Shown here piece after piece: positions 36,388 to 44,886 of a DNA stretch of 51,920 bases. The stretch is taken from NCBI GenBank assembly GCA_002336815.1, contig DDEU01000063.1, positions 301 through 52,220 on the forward strand, written 5' to 3'. Each line of letters opens with the position of its first letter. Positions within the stretch are counted from its first letter, which is position 1. The stretch comes from Chitinophagaceae bacterium UBA1946. GTDB lineage: Bacteria; Bacteroidota; Bacteroidia; Chitinophagales; Chitinophagaceae. A program made the position numbers and the translations under genes. The notes beneath the pieces were generated by a model. The model saw only the letters and a program-made list of their open reading frames with translations. It did no database searches and was not told the origin of the DNA.

Positions 36388-37539
36388 TCATTTTGACTTG
36401 GCCAGCACCGGTTTAAAGCCATTTTTTGAGATGGTAACCAGTTCTTTTCCAATACCTGTAATGGAAATCATGTTCAATGGGAATTCCAGCAATACATGGG
36501 TAAAACTCAGGAAGAAAAGCCACTGCAATCCTACCTTGTAATCATAGGCATACAAACCTGCAGAAATGAGCCAGAGAATGATCACCACTGCAAATCTTGC
36601 CTTAGGTATTTTGTGCCACCTGATCACTTCTGTTTTACTGAACCAGTTGAGGTAGTGATAGGTGTAAGCGAAGGCAATAAAACGGGTCACCAGGATACCG
36701 GTTGAGGAATGGTACACCATTTTTGACCATTCTGCGTTGTAAAATGCCTGGTACTGCTCATTGGTAGTGATGGTGGCCGGCACCGACAGCTTTTTATCAA
36801 AAAAACGTTCGAGTATTTCTTTGTTCAATCCAAAAAAACCATCAGTTGAAAGCGCATCACCATAGGCGGTTTTTCCGTAGGATGATACCGGTATAAACGT
36901 GTGATCACTGAAAAGAAAAAATAACAGCAGCGGGCAGATCACAAATACCAGCACCGACCATAAACCTGACCGGCTGCGTGTTTTCAGTGCGCCAAAAAGC
37001 ATGAAAAAGCCCGTAAAAACATATACATGAATGAGCGTGGGCACAAAGGAGGTCAGCAGCATGGTGAGCGTACCTTCATTACCGGTTTCAGAAAGCTGGT
37101 CGTTGTACAACTGCCCGTAAATGCCTACGGAAATAAAAAATACAAAAGCGATGCCGGCGATCTTGAGCAGGTGATTTTTTACAAATGCCACGATGATACC
37201 ACTGAAAAAAGCAATGAACATCAGTTTTTGATAAATGTTCCAGTCCCGGGCCATCATCATATTCTCTTCGCTGTTGAAAGGCCACCATTTGTACTTGGCT
37301 GCAAAATCCCAAAGCGCCAGCACTACACCGATAAGCAACAATACCAGGTAATCATACTTTCCTTTAGCAAAATACTGCCTGTCATGCAGCCAGCTGATCT
37401 CGGTTAAATAGTGCAATGGCCCCATCACTGCATAGGCAAATAAAAATACTTCGAAGGGCATAATAAAAGCGGCCACGCAACTCAGCAGCATCAGGCCAAT
37501 ATTGATACCATTTATCCTGTCATCTTTTGTAAGTGTCAT
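36388..37539 (-). CDS. Polytopic membrane protein of unknown function with intramembrane histidines
   Basis: A protein of 383 residues from the chosen start, with about nine hydrophobic segments and no family I can name with confidence. Several histidines sit in or beside helices in conserved-looking settings: His43 and His52 in GPLHYLTEISWLHDRQYF, His295 in AYTYHYLNWFSK, His309 in VIRWHK and His348 in SFTHVLLEFPLN. This pattern recalls membrane metalloenzymes (the Brp/Blh carotenoid dioxygenases have a similar spread of His), but the similarity is only in style. I chose the ATG at 37539 because the extension to 37743 has no membrane segment and an exact TATCTTTG box lies between, at 37618-37625. 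Its neighbours give no functional clue. Confidence 0.7.
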   Translation of the reverse strand: MTLTKDDRINGINIGLMLLSCVAAFIMPFEVFLFAYAVMGPLHYLTEISWLHDRQYFAKGKYDYLVLLLIGVVLALWDFAAKYKWWPFNSEENMMMARDWNIYQKLMFIAFFSGIIVAFVKNHLLKIAGIAFVFFISVGIYGQLYNDQLSETGNEGTLTMLLTSFVPTLIHVYVFTGFFMLFGALKTRSRSGLWSVLVFVICPLLLFFLFSDHTFIPVSSYGKTAYGDALSTDGFFGLNKEILERFFDKKLSVPATITTNEQYQAFYNAEWSKMVYHSSTGILVTRFIAFAYTYHYLNWFSKTEVIRWHKIPKARFAVVIILWLISAGLYAYDYKVGLQWLFFLSFTHVLLEFPLNMISITGIGKELVTISKNGFKPVLAKSK

Positions 37540-37617
37540 ACCGGTAAAGTTTCTTAAGCAGCAATGTTTAAACAGGCGAAATATAGTTAGCCCGCTAACA
37601 TTTTTTTTGATGAACGC

Positions 37618-37625
37618 CAAAGATA
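37618..37625 (-). promoter_or_regulatory. Candidate -7 box for the polytopic membrane protein gene
   Basis: TATCTTTG on the minus strand matches TAnnTTTG exactly, about 80 bases before the ATG at 37539. No TTG lies at the usual 17-19 base spacing. Between box and gene is a short perfect hairpin (GTTAGC-CC-GCTAAC at 37586-37599), followed on the plus strand by eight T. Confidence 0.35.
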
Positions 37626-37764
37626 GCAAAATCGCATCTTTGTATTGCGGCCGCCGGTTTTTGTCTGATTCAGGTGAATTCTTTTCGATAGGGGTAAATA
37701 TAGAATGTCCAAATAAGGTTGTCGAACCAACTACTAACGGCATTCAAGAAACCTAAATTTAATA

Positions 37765-37793
37765 TTGACCAATAGTCAAAATCGCTACTTTTA
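37765..37793 (+). promoter_or_regulatory. Candidate promoter of the polyphosphate kinase gene
   Basis: TTG (37765-37767), 18 bases, then TACTTTTA (37786-37793), seven of eight matches to TAnnTTTG. Transcription would start near 37800, about 24 bases before the ATG. The TTG element is part of a small inverted repeat TTGAC-CAATA-GTCAA at 37765-37779, which could be an operator. Confidence 0.55.
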
Positions 37794-37823
37794 AAACTTT
37801 TAAAAAACGGAAATTAACTTTAG

Positions 37824-39899
37824 ATGCACGGGGTAAAAAAACAAAAGACCATTATAAGAGATATAAGCTGGCTTTCATTCAATAACAGGGTATTGCAGGA
37901 GGCGGCAGATGATACGGTGCCACTAAAAGAAAGGATCCGGTTCCTTGGCATCTTTTCCAATAACCTGGATGAGTTTTTCAGGGTGAGGGTGGCCACATTG
38001 CACCGCATGATAGAAGTGGGTAAAAAAGGAAATATGCACCTGGAAGTGGCGCCGGCCATGATCCTTGAGCAGATACAGGACATTGTGCTGGAACACCAGA
38101 AACAGTTTGAACGCACCTGGAATGAAATACTGAAAGAATTAAAAAAGCAAAAGATCTTCCTGGTAAATGAAACACAGCTTAACCGGGAACAGAAGAAATT
38201 TGTGCTGAATTATTTTGATGAAGAAGTGCGGGGCAATATCGTGCCGCTGATGATCGAAAGCATTCATAATTTTCCTACGCTCAGCGACAAAAGCATTTAC
38301 CTGGCCTGCAAACTGAGCAAAAAAGACAAAAGTATTCCTCAGCGTTTTGCATTGGTATCGGTGCCGGCCAGGCGCTTACCACGCTTTCTTATTTTGCCAT
38401 CAAAGCAGGGTGAACAGCACATTATTTTGCTGGAAGATGTGATCCGGCATTGCCTGCCGTTTATCTTTTCCTTTTTTGGCTACGATACTTTTTCATCGCA
38501 TATCATTAAAGTAACGAGGGATGCGGAGATCGATATCGACAATGACATTTCTACCTCGCTCATACAAAAGATCGAAAAGGGTTTGAAGAACCGCAAGCGG
38601 GGAAAACCGGTCCGTTTTATTTTTGATAAGGACATTGATCCCGGACTGCTTACTTATCTTGTAAAACGGCTGGAGCTTTCTGAAAAGGATAACCTGATAC
38701 CGGGCGGCCGCATTCACAATTTCAAGGATTTTATCAATTTCCCTGAATCGGTTTTCCAGCAAAAGAATCCCCGTAAAAAGCCTTTTGTGCATCCGCTGCT
38801 GAAGAATTTTAAAAGAGTAACTGATGTGGTATTGCAGAAAGATGTGCTGCTGAATTTTCCTTATCATTCTTACGACAGCGTTGTCGATCTGTTGAGAGAA
38901 GCAGCCATCGATCCGGAAGTAACGCATATTAAGGTGACCTGTTACCGGCTGGCAGCCCGTTCAAAAATAGTGAATGCACTTACCAATGCGGTACGCAACG
39001 GCAAACATGTAACAGCGGTAATAGAATTAAGAGCAAGGTTTGATGAAGAAGCCAACCTGGAGTGGAAGGAGGAGCTGGAAGAAGCCGGCGTACGTGTACT
39101 GATTGGCATGCCGGATCTGAAGGTACATGCCAAGATCTGTTTGATAAAAAAAGTAGTACATGGCATTACTACACATTACGGTTTTGTAAGCACGGGGAAC
39201 CTCAATGAAAGCACCGCAAAAATTTATGGCGATCATTGCCTGCTCACTTCTAACCGCAATATCATGGCTGATGTGAACAGGATATTTCATTACCTGGAGC
39301 AGCCCAAAACAAGGATCAAATTTTTAAGAAGTTGTAAAACATTGCTGGTATGCCCGGTAAATATGCGCCAGCAGATCATTGCATTGATCGATAAGGAGAT
39401 CAAGACGGCGAAAGCAGGTAAAAAAGCATCCATCATACTAAAAGTAAATTCCCTCAGCGATGAAATGCTCATCGGCAAATTGTATGAAGCTGCAAGGGCA
39501 GGTGTTGAAATTGAAATGGTGATCCGCAGTATTTGCTGTATGCTTACCGAGAACAGCAAATTCAAAATTCCTGTGGAGGCCATCAGCATTGTAGATGAAT
39601 ACCTGGAACATGCAAGGGTGATGATCTTTCACAATGCTGGTAAGGAAAAAACTTTTATTTCATCGGCCGACTGGATGGTCCGCAATATTGATCACCGGGT
39701 AGAAGCAGCCTGTCCTATTTTTGAAAAAGACATCCAGCAGGAATTGAAGGATATCCTGCGCATTCAATTGTCTGATAATATCAAAGCACGTAAGCTTGAT
39801 AATGAACTGGACAACCAATATGTGAATCCACGCAATACAAAAAAAGTACGTTCACAGGTGGAAACCTATAACTACTTATTCCGCAAATTATCCACATAA
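37824..39899 (+). CDS. ppk1: Polyphosphate kinase 1
   Basis: A 691-residue enzyme that reversibly polymerises the gamma-phosphate of ATP into inorganic polyphosphate at the inner face of the membrane. It has the full PPK1 layout: N-terminal domain (SWLSFNNRVLQEA, RFLGIFSNNLDEFFRVRV), middle domain with YHSYDSVVDLLREAA, and two phospholipase-D-like C-terminal domains. The autophosphorylated histidine is His435 in KVHAKICLI, the same number as in the E. coli enzyme, and the second active-site histidine is His596 in EHARVMIF. ISSADWMVRNIDHRVEA is also diagnostic. Normal length. It is followed 88 bases later by an exopolyphosphatase-like gene with its own promoter. Confidence 0.96.
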   Translation: MHGVKKQKTIIRDISWLSFNNRVLQEAADDTVPLKERIRFLGIFSNNLDEFFRVRVATLHRMIEVGKKGNMHLEVAPAMILEQIQDIVLEHQKQFERTWNEILKELKKQKIFLVNETQLNREQKKFVLNYFDEEVRGNIVPLMIESIHNFPTLSDKSIYLACKLSKKDKSIPQRFALVSVPARRLPRFLILPSKQGEQHIILLEDVIRHCLPFIFSFFGYDTFSSHIIKVTRDAEIDIDNDISTSLIQKIEKGLKNRKRGKPVRFIFDKDIDPGLLTYLVKRLELSEKDNLIPGGRIHNFKDFINFPESVFQQKNPRKKPFVHPLLKNFKRVTDVVLQKDVLLNFPYHSYDSVVDLLREAAIDPEVTHIKVTCYRLAARSKIVNALTNAVRNGKHVTAVIELRARFDEEANLEWKEELEEAGVRVLIGMPDLKVHAKICLIKKVVHGITTHYGFVSTGNLNESTAKIYGDHCLLTSNRNIMADVNRIFHYLEQPKTRIKFLRSCKTLLVCPVNMRQQIIALIDKEIKTAKAGKKASIILKVNSLSDEMLIGKLYEAARAGVEIEMVIRSICCMLTENSKFKIPVEAISIVDEYLEHARVMIFHNAGKEKTFISSADWMVRNIDHRVEAACPIFEKDIQQELKDILRIQLSDNIKARKLDNELDNQYVNPRNTKKVRSQVETYNYLFRKLST

Positions 39900-39922
39900 G
39901 TTTTGGGCTGCAGTTTCTTTTC

Positions 39923-39951
39923 TTGAAAAGGTTTTTACAAACCTATCTTTG
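39923..39951 (+). promoter_or_regulatory. Promoter of the Ppx/GppA gene
   Basis: TTG (39923-39925), 18 bases, then TATCTTTG (39944-39951), an exact TAnnTTTG box. This is the best promoter match in the window. It lies between ppk1 and ppx, about 37 bases before the GTG start, so the second gene can be expressed independently. Confidence 0.65.
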
Positions 39952-39987
39952 TTTGAATAGTTCAAAACTTAAAATTCAAAAAAGAAA

Positions 39988-40872
39988 GTGAAGCTGGCAG
40001 CAATCGATATCGGCAGCAATGCAGCAAGGCTTCTGATCACGGAAGTATTGTACGATGCAAATGGCAATGCTGTGTTCAATAAGCTTAACCTGGTAAGGGT
40101 GCCGCTGCGGCTTGGCTTTGATGTATTTGAACAGGGACTGATATCAAAACAGCGCATGGCCATGATGTTCCAAACCATGAAGGCCTTCAAACATTTATGC
40201 AACGCCTACGAAGTGAGCCATATTAAAGCCTGCGCCACCAGCGCCATGAGGGATGCTAAAAATTCGTCGGACATCATCCGGAAAATACGCCTCGAAACAG
40301 AGATCGGCATTGAAGTGATCAGTGGCGACCTCGAAGCCAATTTGATCTATGAAAATCATGTGGCGGAAAATATGGACCGGGATCACAGTTATCTCTACAT
40401 CGATGTGGGAGGTGGCAGTACAGAATTGTCTTTTTTCAGCAATAACATTCTCATCTATAAAAAATCATTCAATATTGGTACCATCCGTTTATTAAAAGAC
40501 ATGGTCACCGAAAAAGAATGGGATGAAATGAAAGAAACCATCCGTGCCGTTACCAAGGGGCATAAAGAAGTGGTGGCCATCGGCAGCGGCGGTAATATCA
40601 ACAAGGTGTTCAGCATGAGCAAGAAGAAAGATGGCAAACCATTGAACCTTGAATTGCTCCGGGATTATTATAAAGAACTCAGCAGCGTTACGCTGGCTGA
40701 TCGTATCGTAAAATATTCATTAAGAGAAGACCGGGCGGATGTGATCGTGCCGGCCTTATCTATCTACATCAATGTAATGCGCTGGGCCAATGCGGCAGAT
40801 ATTTATGTACCCAAGATCGGTTTGGCAGATGGCCTCATCAGGCATTTGTGGAAAGAGGTGGAGCATGGATAA
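39988..40872 (+). CDS. ppx: Ppx/GppA family phosphatase (exopolyphosphatase)
   Basis: A 294-residue cytoplasmic enzyme of the actin-like Ppx/GppA family, which removes terminal phosphates from polyphosphate or pppGpp. The two phosphate loops are MKLAAIDIGSNAARLLI at the N-terminus and YIDVGGGSTELSFF; AIGSGGNINKVFSM forms the third nucleotide-contact loop. The length of about 300 residues is that of the short exopolyphosphatases; the C-terminal HD-like domain of E. coli Ppx is absent. The start codon is GTG at 39988, which gives the motif right at the N-terminus. Placement next to ppk1 favours polyphosphate as substrate, but pppGpp hydrolysis cannot be excluded. Confidence 0.92.
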   Translation: MKLAAIDIGSNAARLLITEVLYDANGNAVFNKLNLVRVPLRLGFDVFEQGLISKQRMAMMFQTMKAFKHLCNAYEVSHIKACATSAMRDAKNSSDIIRKIRLETEIGIEVISGDLEANLIYENHVAENMDRDHSYLYIDVGGGSTELSFFSNNILIYKKSFNIGTIRLLKDMVTEKEWDEMKETIRAVTKGHKEVVAIGSGGNINKVFSMSKKKDGKPLNLELLRDYYKELSSVTLADRIVKYSLREDRADVIVPALSIYINVMRWANAADIYVPKIGLADGLIRHLWKEVEHG

Positions 40873-41125
40873 TGGTTGCAATTTGTAATGAAGCTAAAAT
40901 CGCCGGCGTTACTCTTCCTGGTGAATATAGTATATGATTTCGTACTTCGTACTTAAGCATATCAGCCCCAGTCGAGGCGATCTCACATCCCCAAAACTTA
41001 TCCGGTAAAATATTTCATCCTAATAATTTATTTTCTACATTTACTCCCTGAATGTCTCCCGAGTATTGTTTTATTCTAATGCAGGGCCAATTACTCCACT
41101 TTTGATCAACCATAAAACCATTGCC

Positions 41126-41941
41126 ATGGCTCCTGAGAAAGAATTTAAAAAAGTTACCACCAACACCATACAAAAAATGAAGGCTGCCGGGGAAAAGATC
41201 TCCATGATAACGGCCTATGATTTTTCTTTCGCCAAATTATTTGATGCGGCCGGTATCGACATCATCCTGGTTGGCGACAGCGCCAGTAATGTAATGGCCG
41301 GGCACACCACTACTTTGCCGATCACCCTCGACCAGATGATCTATCATGCTCAAAGCGTGGTAAGGGCAAGGGAACGGGCATTGATCGTTGTAGATATTCC
41401 ATTCGGATCTTACCAATCCAATTCAGAGATCGCACTGGCATCCGCCATCCGCATCATGAAAGAGAGTGGGGGGCATACCGTAAAACTGGAAGGGGGAGAA
41501 GAGGTGCTGGACTCCGTTAAAAAAATTGTGAGTGCCGGTATTCCCGTGATGGGGCATTTGGGATTAACACCACAGTCCATCAATAAATTCGGAACCTATG
41601 TGGTGAGGGCAACGGAAGAAGCCGAAGCAGAAAAATTAAAAAAAGATGCGCTGCTGTTGCAGGATGCAGGTTGCTTTGCGATTGTACTCGAAAAAATTCC
41701 GGCTTCCCTGGCAAAAGAAGTGAGCGAAAGCCTGCACATCCCAACCATCGGCATCGGCGCCGGCGGCGATTGTGATGGACAGGTACTCGTAATGCATGAT
41801 ATGCTGGGCATCAATACAGAATTCAAGCCTCGTTTTTTGCGCCGCTATTTAAACCTGGATGAGCAGATCACAGGCGCCATCAAAAAATACATTGATGATG
41901 TAAAGTCGATGGATTTTCCAAATGAGAGTGAATCTTATTAA
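41126..41941 (+). CDS. panB: 3-methyl-2-oxobutanoate hydroxymethyltransferase
   Basis: A protein of 271 residues. PanB transfers a hydroxymethyl group from 5,10-methylene-tetrahydrofolate to alpha-ketoisovalerate, the first committed step of pantothenate synthesis. The metal-binding residues Asp51 (ILVGDSASNV), Asp90 (VVDIPFGSY) and Glu122 (VKLEGGEE) and the catalytic-type Glu189 (FAIVLEKIP) are all present, as are GHLGLTPQS and GIGAGGDCDGQVLV. I chose ATG 41126 because the residues before it are not conserved; the frame reaches back to 41066. A TACATTTA box at 41036-41043 (seven of eight) is a weak promoter candidate. Other pantothenate genes are not in the window. Confidence 0.95.
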   Translation: MAPEKEFKKVTTNTIQKMKAAGEKISMITAYDFSFAKLFDAAGIDIILVGDSASNVMAGHTTTLPITLDQMIYHAQSVVRARERALIVVDIPFGSYQSNSEIALASAIRIMKESGGHTVKLEGGEEVLDSVKKIVSAGIPVMGHLGLTPQSINKFGTYVVRATEEAEAEKLKKDALLLQDAGCFAIVLEKIPASLAKEVSESLHIPTIGIGAGGDCDGQVLVMHDMLGINTEFKPRFLRRYLNLDEQITGAIKKYIDDVKSMDFPNESESY

Positions 41942-42020
41942 TAGAGAATTGATAATCGAAAAATTAATAATTGGTGCTGGATGCAGGCGCTTTTTAAACA
42001 GTCAATACTCCCTGTCACCT

Positions 42021-42028
42021 TATATTTG
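42021..42028 (+). promoter_or_regulatory. -7 box before the biotin gene cluster
   Basis: TATATTTG is an exact TAnnTTTG match 21 bases before the bioB ATG at 42050, giving a very short leader. The upstream element is weak (a TTTTT run about 25 bases before it, no TTG at the normal spacing). Its position excludes the in-frame ATG at 41981 as the translation start. Confidence 0.5.
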
Positions 42029-42049
42029 CACTACAAAAATGAACCGATC

Positions 42050-43042
42050 ATGACCGTAAGAAATAACTGGACATTAGAAGAGATCAATGAAATATACAAC
42101 CGCCCTTTATTAGACCTCGTGTTTGATGCAGCCTCCATACACCGGCAGAACAAAGCGTATGCAGAAGTGCAGATCAGCAGCCTGATCTCCATTAAAACAG
42201 GCGGCTGCAAAGAAGACTGTTCTTATTGCCCGCAGGCAGCACGCTATCAAACCGGCGTGGAAGTAGAACCGCTGATGGCACTGGAAAAAGTAAAAGAAAG
42301 AGCACAGGTAGCCAAAGCAAACGGCGCTTCAAGATTGTGCATGGGAGCAGCCTGGCGTGAAGTGAGAGACAACAGGGATTTTGAGCGTGTACTCGAGATG
42401 GTGAGTGAAGTAAATGACATGGGCCTTGAAGTGTGCTGCACATTGGGAATGCTTACCTACGAGCAGGCCGAACGCTTAAAAGCAGCCGGGTGTTTTGCCT
42501 ACAATCATAATATTGATACCAGTAATGAAAATTACGGGAACATCATTACTACCCGAACTTTTGAAGACCGTTTGAATACACTCAGCAATGTACGCAGGGC
42601 AAAAATGAGCGTTTGCTGCGGTGGTATTGTTGGTCTTGGTGAAACAGATGAAGACAGGATGAAAATGCTGCATACCTTATCTACGATGGAACAGCATCCT
42701 GATTCAGTGCCCATCAATGCACTGGTGGCAGTAAAGGGAACTCCGCTGGAAGATAACCAGCGTATTGGAATAGATGAAATGCTGAGAATGATCGCTACAG
42801 CAAGAATATTGATGCCAAAAAGTGTCGTGCGGTTGAGTGCCGGAAGAAACGAAATGACGATCGCTGAGCAGGCTTTGTGTTTTATGGCTGGCGCCAATTC
42901 AATATTCGCCGGTGAAAAATTATTGACCACGCCCAATCCTGATTTTGATACCGATATGCAGATGTTTAAGATGCTGGGGTTAACGCCAAGAAAAGCATTT
43001 AAAGATGTGCCGCAGCAGGCAACTGCAGCATCGATTGCGTAA
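42050..43042 (+). CDS. bioB: Biotin synthase
   Basis: A radical-SAM enzyme of 330 residues that inserts sulfur into dethiobiotin. The SAM-cluster cysteines are Cys53, Cys57 and Cys60 in GGCKEDCSYCPQA, at the same positions as in E. coli. The partners GASRLCMGAAWRE, YNHNIDTSNENY, RRAKMSVCCGGIVGLGE and VVRLSAGRNEM supply the 2Fe-2S ligands (including the conserved Arg of LSAGR) and substrate contacts. The ATG at 42050 (MTVRNNW) matches family starts and lies just after a -7 box. It leads a plus-strand cluster bioB-bioF-bioD-bioA, and a perfect hairpin follows it. bioC and bioH, for the earlier steps, are not present here. Confidence 0.97.
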   Translation: MTVRNNWTLEEINEIYNRPLLDLVFDAASIHRQNKAYAEVQISSLISIKTGGCKEDCSYCPQAARYQTGVEVEPLMALEKVKERAQVAKANGASRLCMGAAWREVRDNRDFERVLEMVSEVNDMGLEVCCTLGMLTYEQAERLKAAGCFAYNHNIDTSNENYGNIITTRTFEDRLNTLSNVRRAKMSVCCGGIVGLGETDEDRMKMLHTLSTMEQHPDSVPINALVAVKGTPLEDNQRIGIDEMLRMIATARILMPKSVVRLSAGRNEMTIAEQALCFMAGANSIFAGEKLLTTPNPDFDTDMQMFKMLGLTPRKAFKDVPQQATAASIA

Positions 43043-43053
43043 ACTTTTTTAAT

Positions 43054-43086
43054 AAGGTCGACCACCTTCAAAAGGTGGTCGACCTT
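43054..43086 (+). terminator. Perfect 15-bp hairpin between bioB and bioF
   Basis: AAGGTCGACCACCTT at 43054-43068 is followed by a three-base loop and by its exact complement at 43072-43086. Only a weak T-rich stretch follows. It could attenuate transcription into bioF, protect the bioB message end, or bind a regulator; the right arm covers a GTG at 43075 that could otherwise start bioF. Confidence 0.75.
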
Positions 43087-43104
43087 TCTATTAACTTTCT
43101 TTCC

Positions 43105-44223
43105 GTGACTGCGAACGAACAATTTGATCAACACCTGCAACAAAAGCTGGACGAAAAAAAAGCTGCCGGCACCCTGCGTTCGCTTATCTATGCAACTGGT
43201 AAGATAGATTTTAGCTCCAATGATTATTTTGGTTTTGCACAAAGCGGGCTGTTAAATTCCGTTGATGCAAGTGCCCTTCCATCCGGCGCTACAGGCTCCC
43301 GTTCCATTACCGGCAACTCTGCATTGGCCGAAGCAACAGAACAGCTCATTGCCGATTTTCACAACCGGCAGGCTGCATTGATCTTCAACACAGGCTACAT
43401 GGCGAATGTTGGCTTCTTCAGTTGTATAGCATCTAAAGGCGATACATTTATTTCTGATGAATACATTCATGCCAGCATCATCGATGGCATGCGGTTGAGC
43501 TATGCCAACCGGCTTCGTTTTAAACACAACGATATTGCTGACCTGGAAAAGAAGCTACAATCGTCAACAGGAAAAAAGATCGTAGCGGTAGAATCGATCT
43601 ATTCAATGGATGGCGATGAAGCACCATTGATCGCTATCGCCAGCTTATGTAAAAAATATGGAGCGCTGCTGGTCGTAGATGAAGCGCATGCTACCGGTGT
43701 ATTTGGTGACAAGGGCGATGGGATGGTTTGTAAATACAAATTGGAAGACGAAGTGTATGCAGTGATACACACGTTTGGTAAGGCACTGGGTTTGCATGGC
43801 GCCGTGGTTACGGGCAGCGGGGTGCTTCGCAATTTTTTACTGAACCAGGCAAGGAGTTTTATTTTTACCACCGCATTGCCACCGCAGCATTACCTCCTGT
43901 TACAAAAAGCTTATGAGCTCTTGCCAACGGCTGACAGGAATGGTCTCGCAGAATTGGTGAAATATTTTCGGCAGCAAGTGAGCGGCTTAGAAAATGTATC
44001 TTTTATCGATAGCCATTCGCCCATACAGGGTGTGCTGGTGGGAGATAATTTTAAAACGAAGGCATTGGCTGCAAGCCTCTTTGAAAATGGTTTTTTTGTG
44101 CGGCCAATTGTGTCACCTACCGTGCCGGCAGGAAAAGAGAGGATACGCATCTGCCTGCACAGTTTCAATACCAGGGGGGAAATTGATGAGCTGTTGCAGG
44201 CCATAAAAAATAACTGCCATTAA
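43105..44223 (+). CDS. bioF: 8-amino-7-oxononanoate synthase
   Basis: A PLP enzyme of 372 residues that condenses pimeloyl-ACP (or CoA) with alanine. The PLP lysine is Lys226 in VIHTFGKALGLHG; the family motifs FSSNDYFGFA, GATGSRSITGNSALAEATE, LIFNTGYMANVG, DEYIHASIIDGMR and VVDEAHATGVFG are all present. I chose the GTG at 43105 (TANEQFDQHL) because the other GTG, 43075, lies inside the right arm of the hairpin after bioB. The next gene, bioD, starts 46 bases later. The similarity to 2-amino-3-ketobutyrate ligase is resolved in favour of BioF by the bio context. Confidence 0.93.
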   Translation: MTANEQFDQHLQQKLDEKKAAGTLRSLIYATGKIDFSSNDYFGFAQSGLLNSVDASALPSGATGSRSITGNSALAEATEQLIADFHNRQAALIFNTGYMANVGFFSCIASKGDTFISDEYIHASIIDGMRLSYANRLRFKHNDIADLEKKLQSSTGKKIVAVESIYSMDGDEAPLIAIASLCKKYGALLVVDEAHATGVFGDKGDGMVCKYKLEDEVYAVIHTFGKALGLHGAVVTGSGVLRNFLLNQARSFIFTTALPPQHYLLLQKAYELLPTADRNGLAELVKYFRQQVSGLENVSFIDSHSPIQGVLVGDNFKTKALAASLFENGFFVRPIVSPTVPAGKERIRICLHSFNTRGEIDELLQAIKNNCH

Positions 44224-44269
44224 CAGTGCTTTTCTTCAAGCCTTTGTTTCTTTGTATAAAATATTTACT

Positions 44270-44881
44270 ATGAATATTATCATCGCAGGCATTCATACGG
44301 GGATAGGCAAAACCGTTAGTTCAGCCATCATTTGCCAGGCATTGGGCTATGATTACTGGAAACCTGTACAGGCGGGTGACCTTGAAAATTCCGACAGCAT
44401 TTTTATCAAAAATAATGTTAGCAATCCATCCTGTGTACTGCATTCCGAAACTTACCAACTGCAGGAATACGCTTCGCCGCATTATGCCGCCGCAAAAGCA
44501 GGTGTACAGATCAAGCCGGAAGATTTTGTTTTGCCTCCTTCCGATAATTCGCTGGTGATAGAAACCGCCGGGGGCATTATGAGTCCGCTTGCAAAAGATT
44601 TCCTGAACATCGACCTGGTGTCCACACTAAACTTGCCGGTTGTGCTGGTTAGTAACAATTACCTCGGCAGCATCAATCATACCCTGCTTACCGTAGCCGC
44701 TTTGCAACAGCGCAATATTGCAATAGAAGGCATTGTGTTTTGTGGTGAAGCAGTAGAATCAACCCGGTCATTTATACTTGAGCAAACACAGTTGCCGCTC
44801 CTTTTTTCTGTGCCCGTCTTTCAGCAGATCAATAAAGAAGTGATCGCTGCATTTGCAAAAACAGTTTCCATCAACCTCTGA
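44270..44881 (+). CDS. bioD: Dethiobiotin synthetase
   Basis: An ATP-dependent enzyme of 203 residues that closes the ureido ring of dethiobiotin from 7,8-diaminononanoate and CO2. The P-loop is GIHTGIGKTVSSA (Lys14, Thr15), with YWKPVQAGD, PHYAAAKAGV and VIETAGGIMSPLA for substrate and metal contacts. ATG 44270 (MNIIIAG) puts the P-loop at the usual position; the frame start at 44252 adds six residues. It ends five bases before bioA, so the two are cotranscribed. Confidence 0.93.
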   Translation: MNIIIAGIHTGIGKTVSSAIICQALGYDYWKPVQAGDLENSDSIFIKNNVSNPSCVLHSETYQLQEYASPHYAAAKAGVQIKPEDFVLPPSDNSLVIETAGGIMSPLAKDFLNIDLVSTLNLPVVLVSNNYLGSINHTLLTVAALQQRNIAIEGIVFCGEAVESTRSFILEQTQLPLLFSVPVFQQINKEVIAAFAKTVSINL

Positions 44882-44886
44882 TTGTA

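Noticed and set aside
37586..37608. Hairpin GTTAGC-CC-GCTAAC with a plus-strand T-run, as a terminator
   Set aside because: No plus-strand gene lies upstream for 7 kb, so there is nothing for it to terminate; it may simply be part of the leader of the minus-strand gene.
41981..42049. In-frame ATG upstream of bioB
   Set aside because: The segment contains a TAnnTTTG box, and BioB homologs begin near the ATG at 42050.
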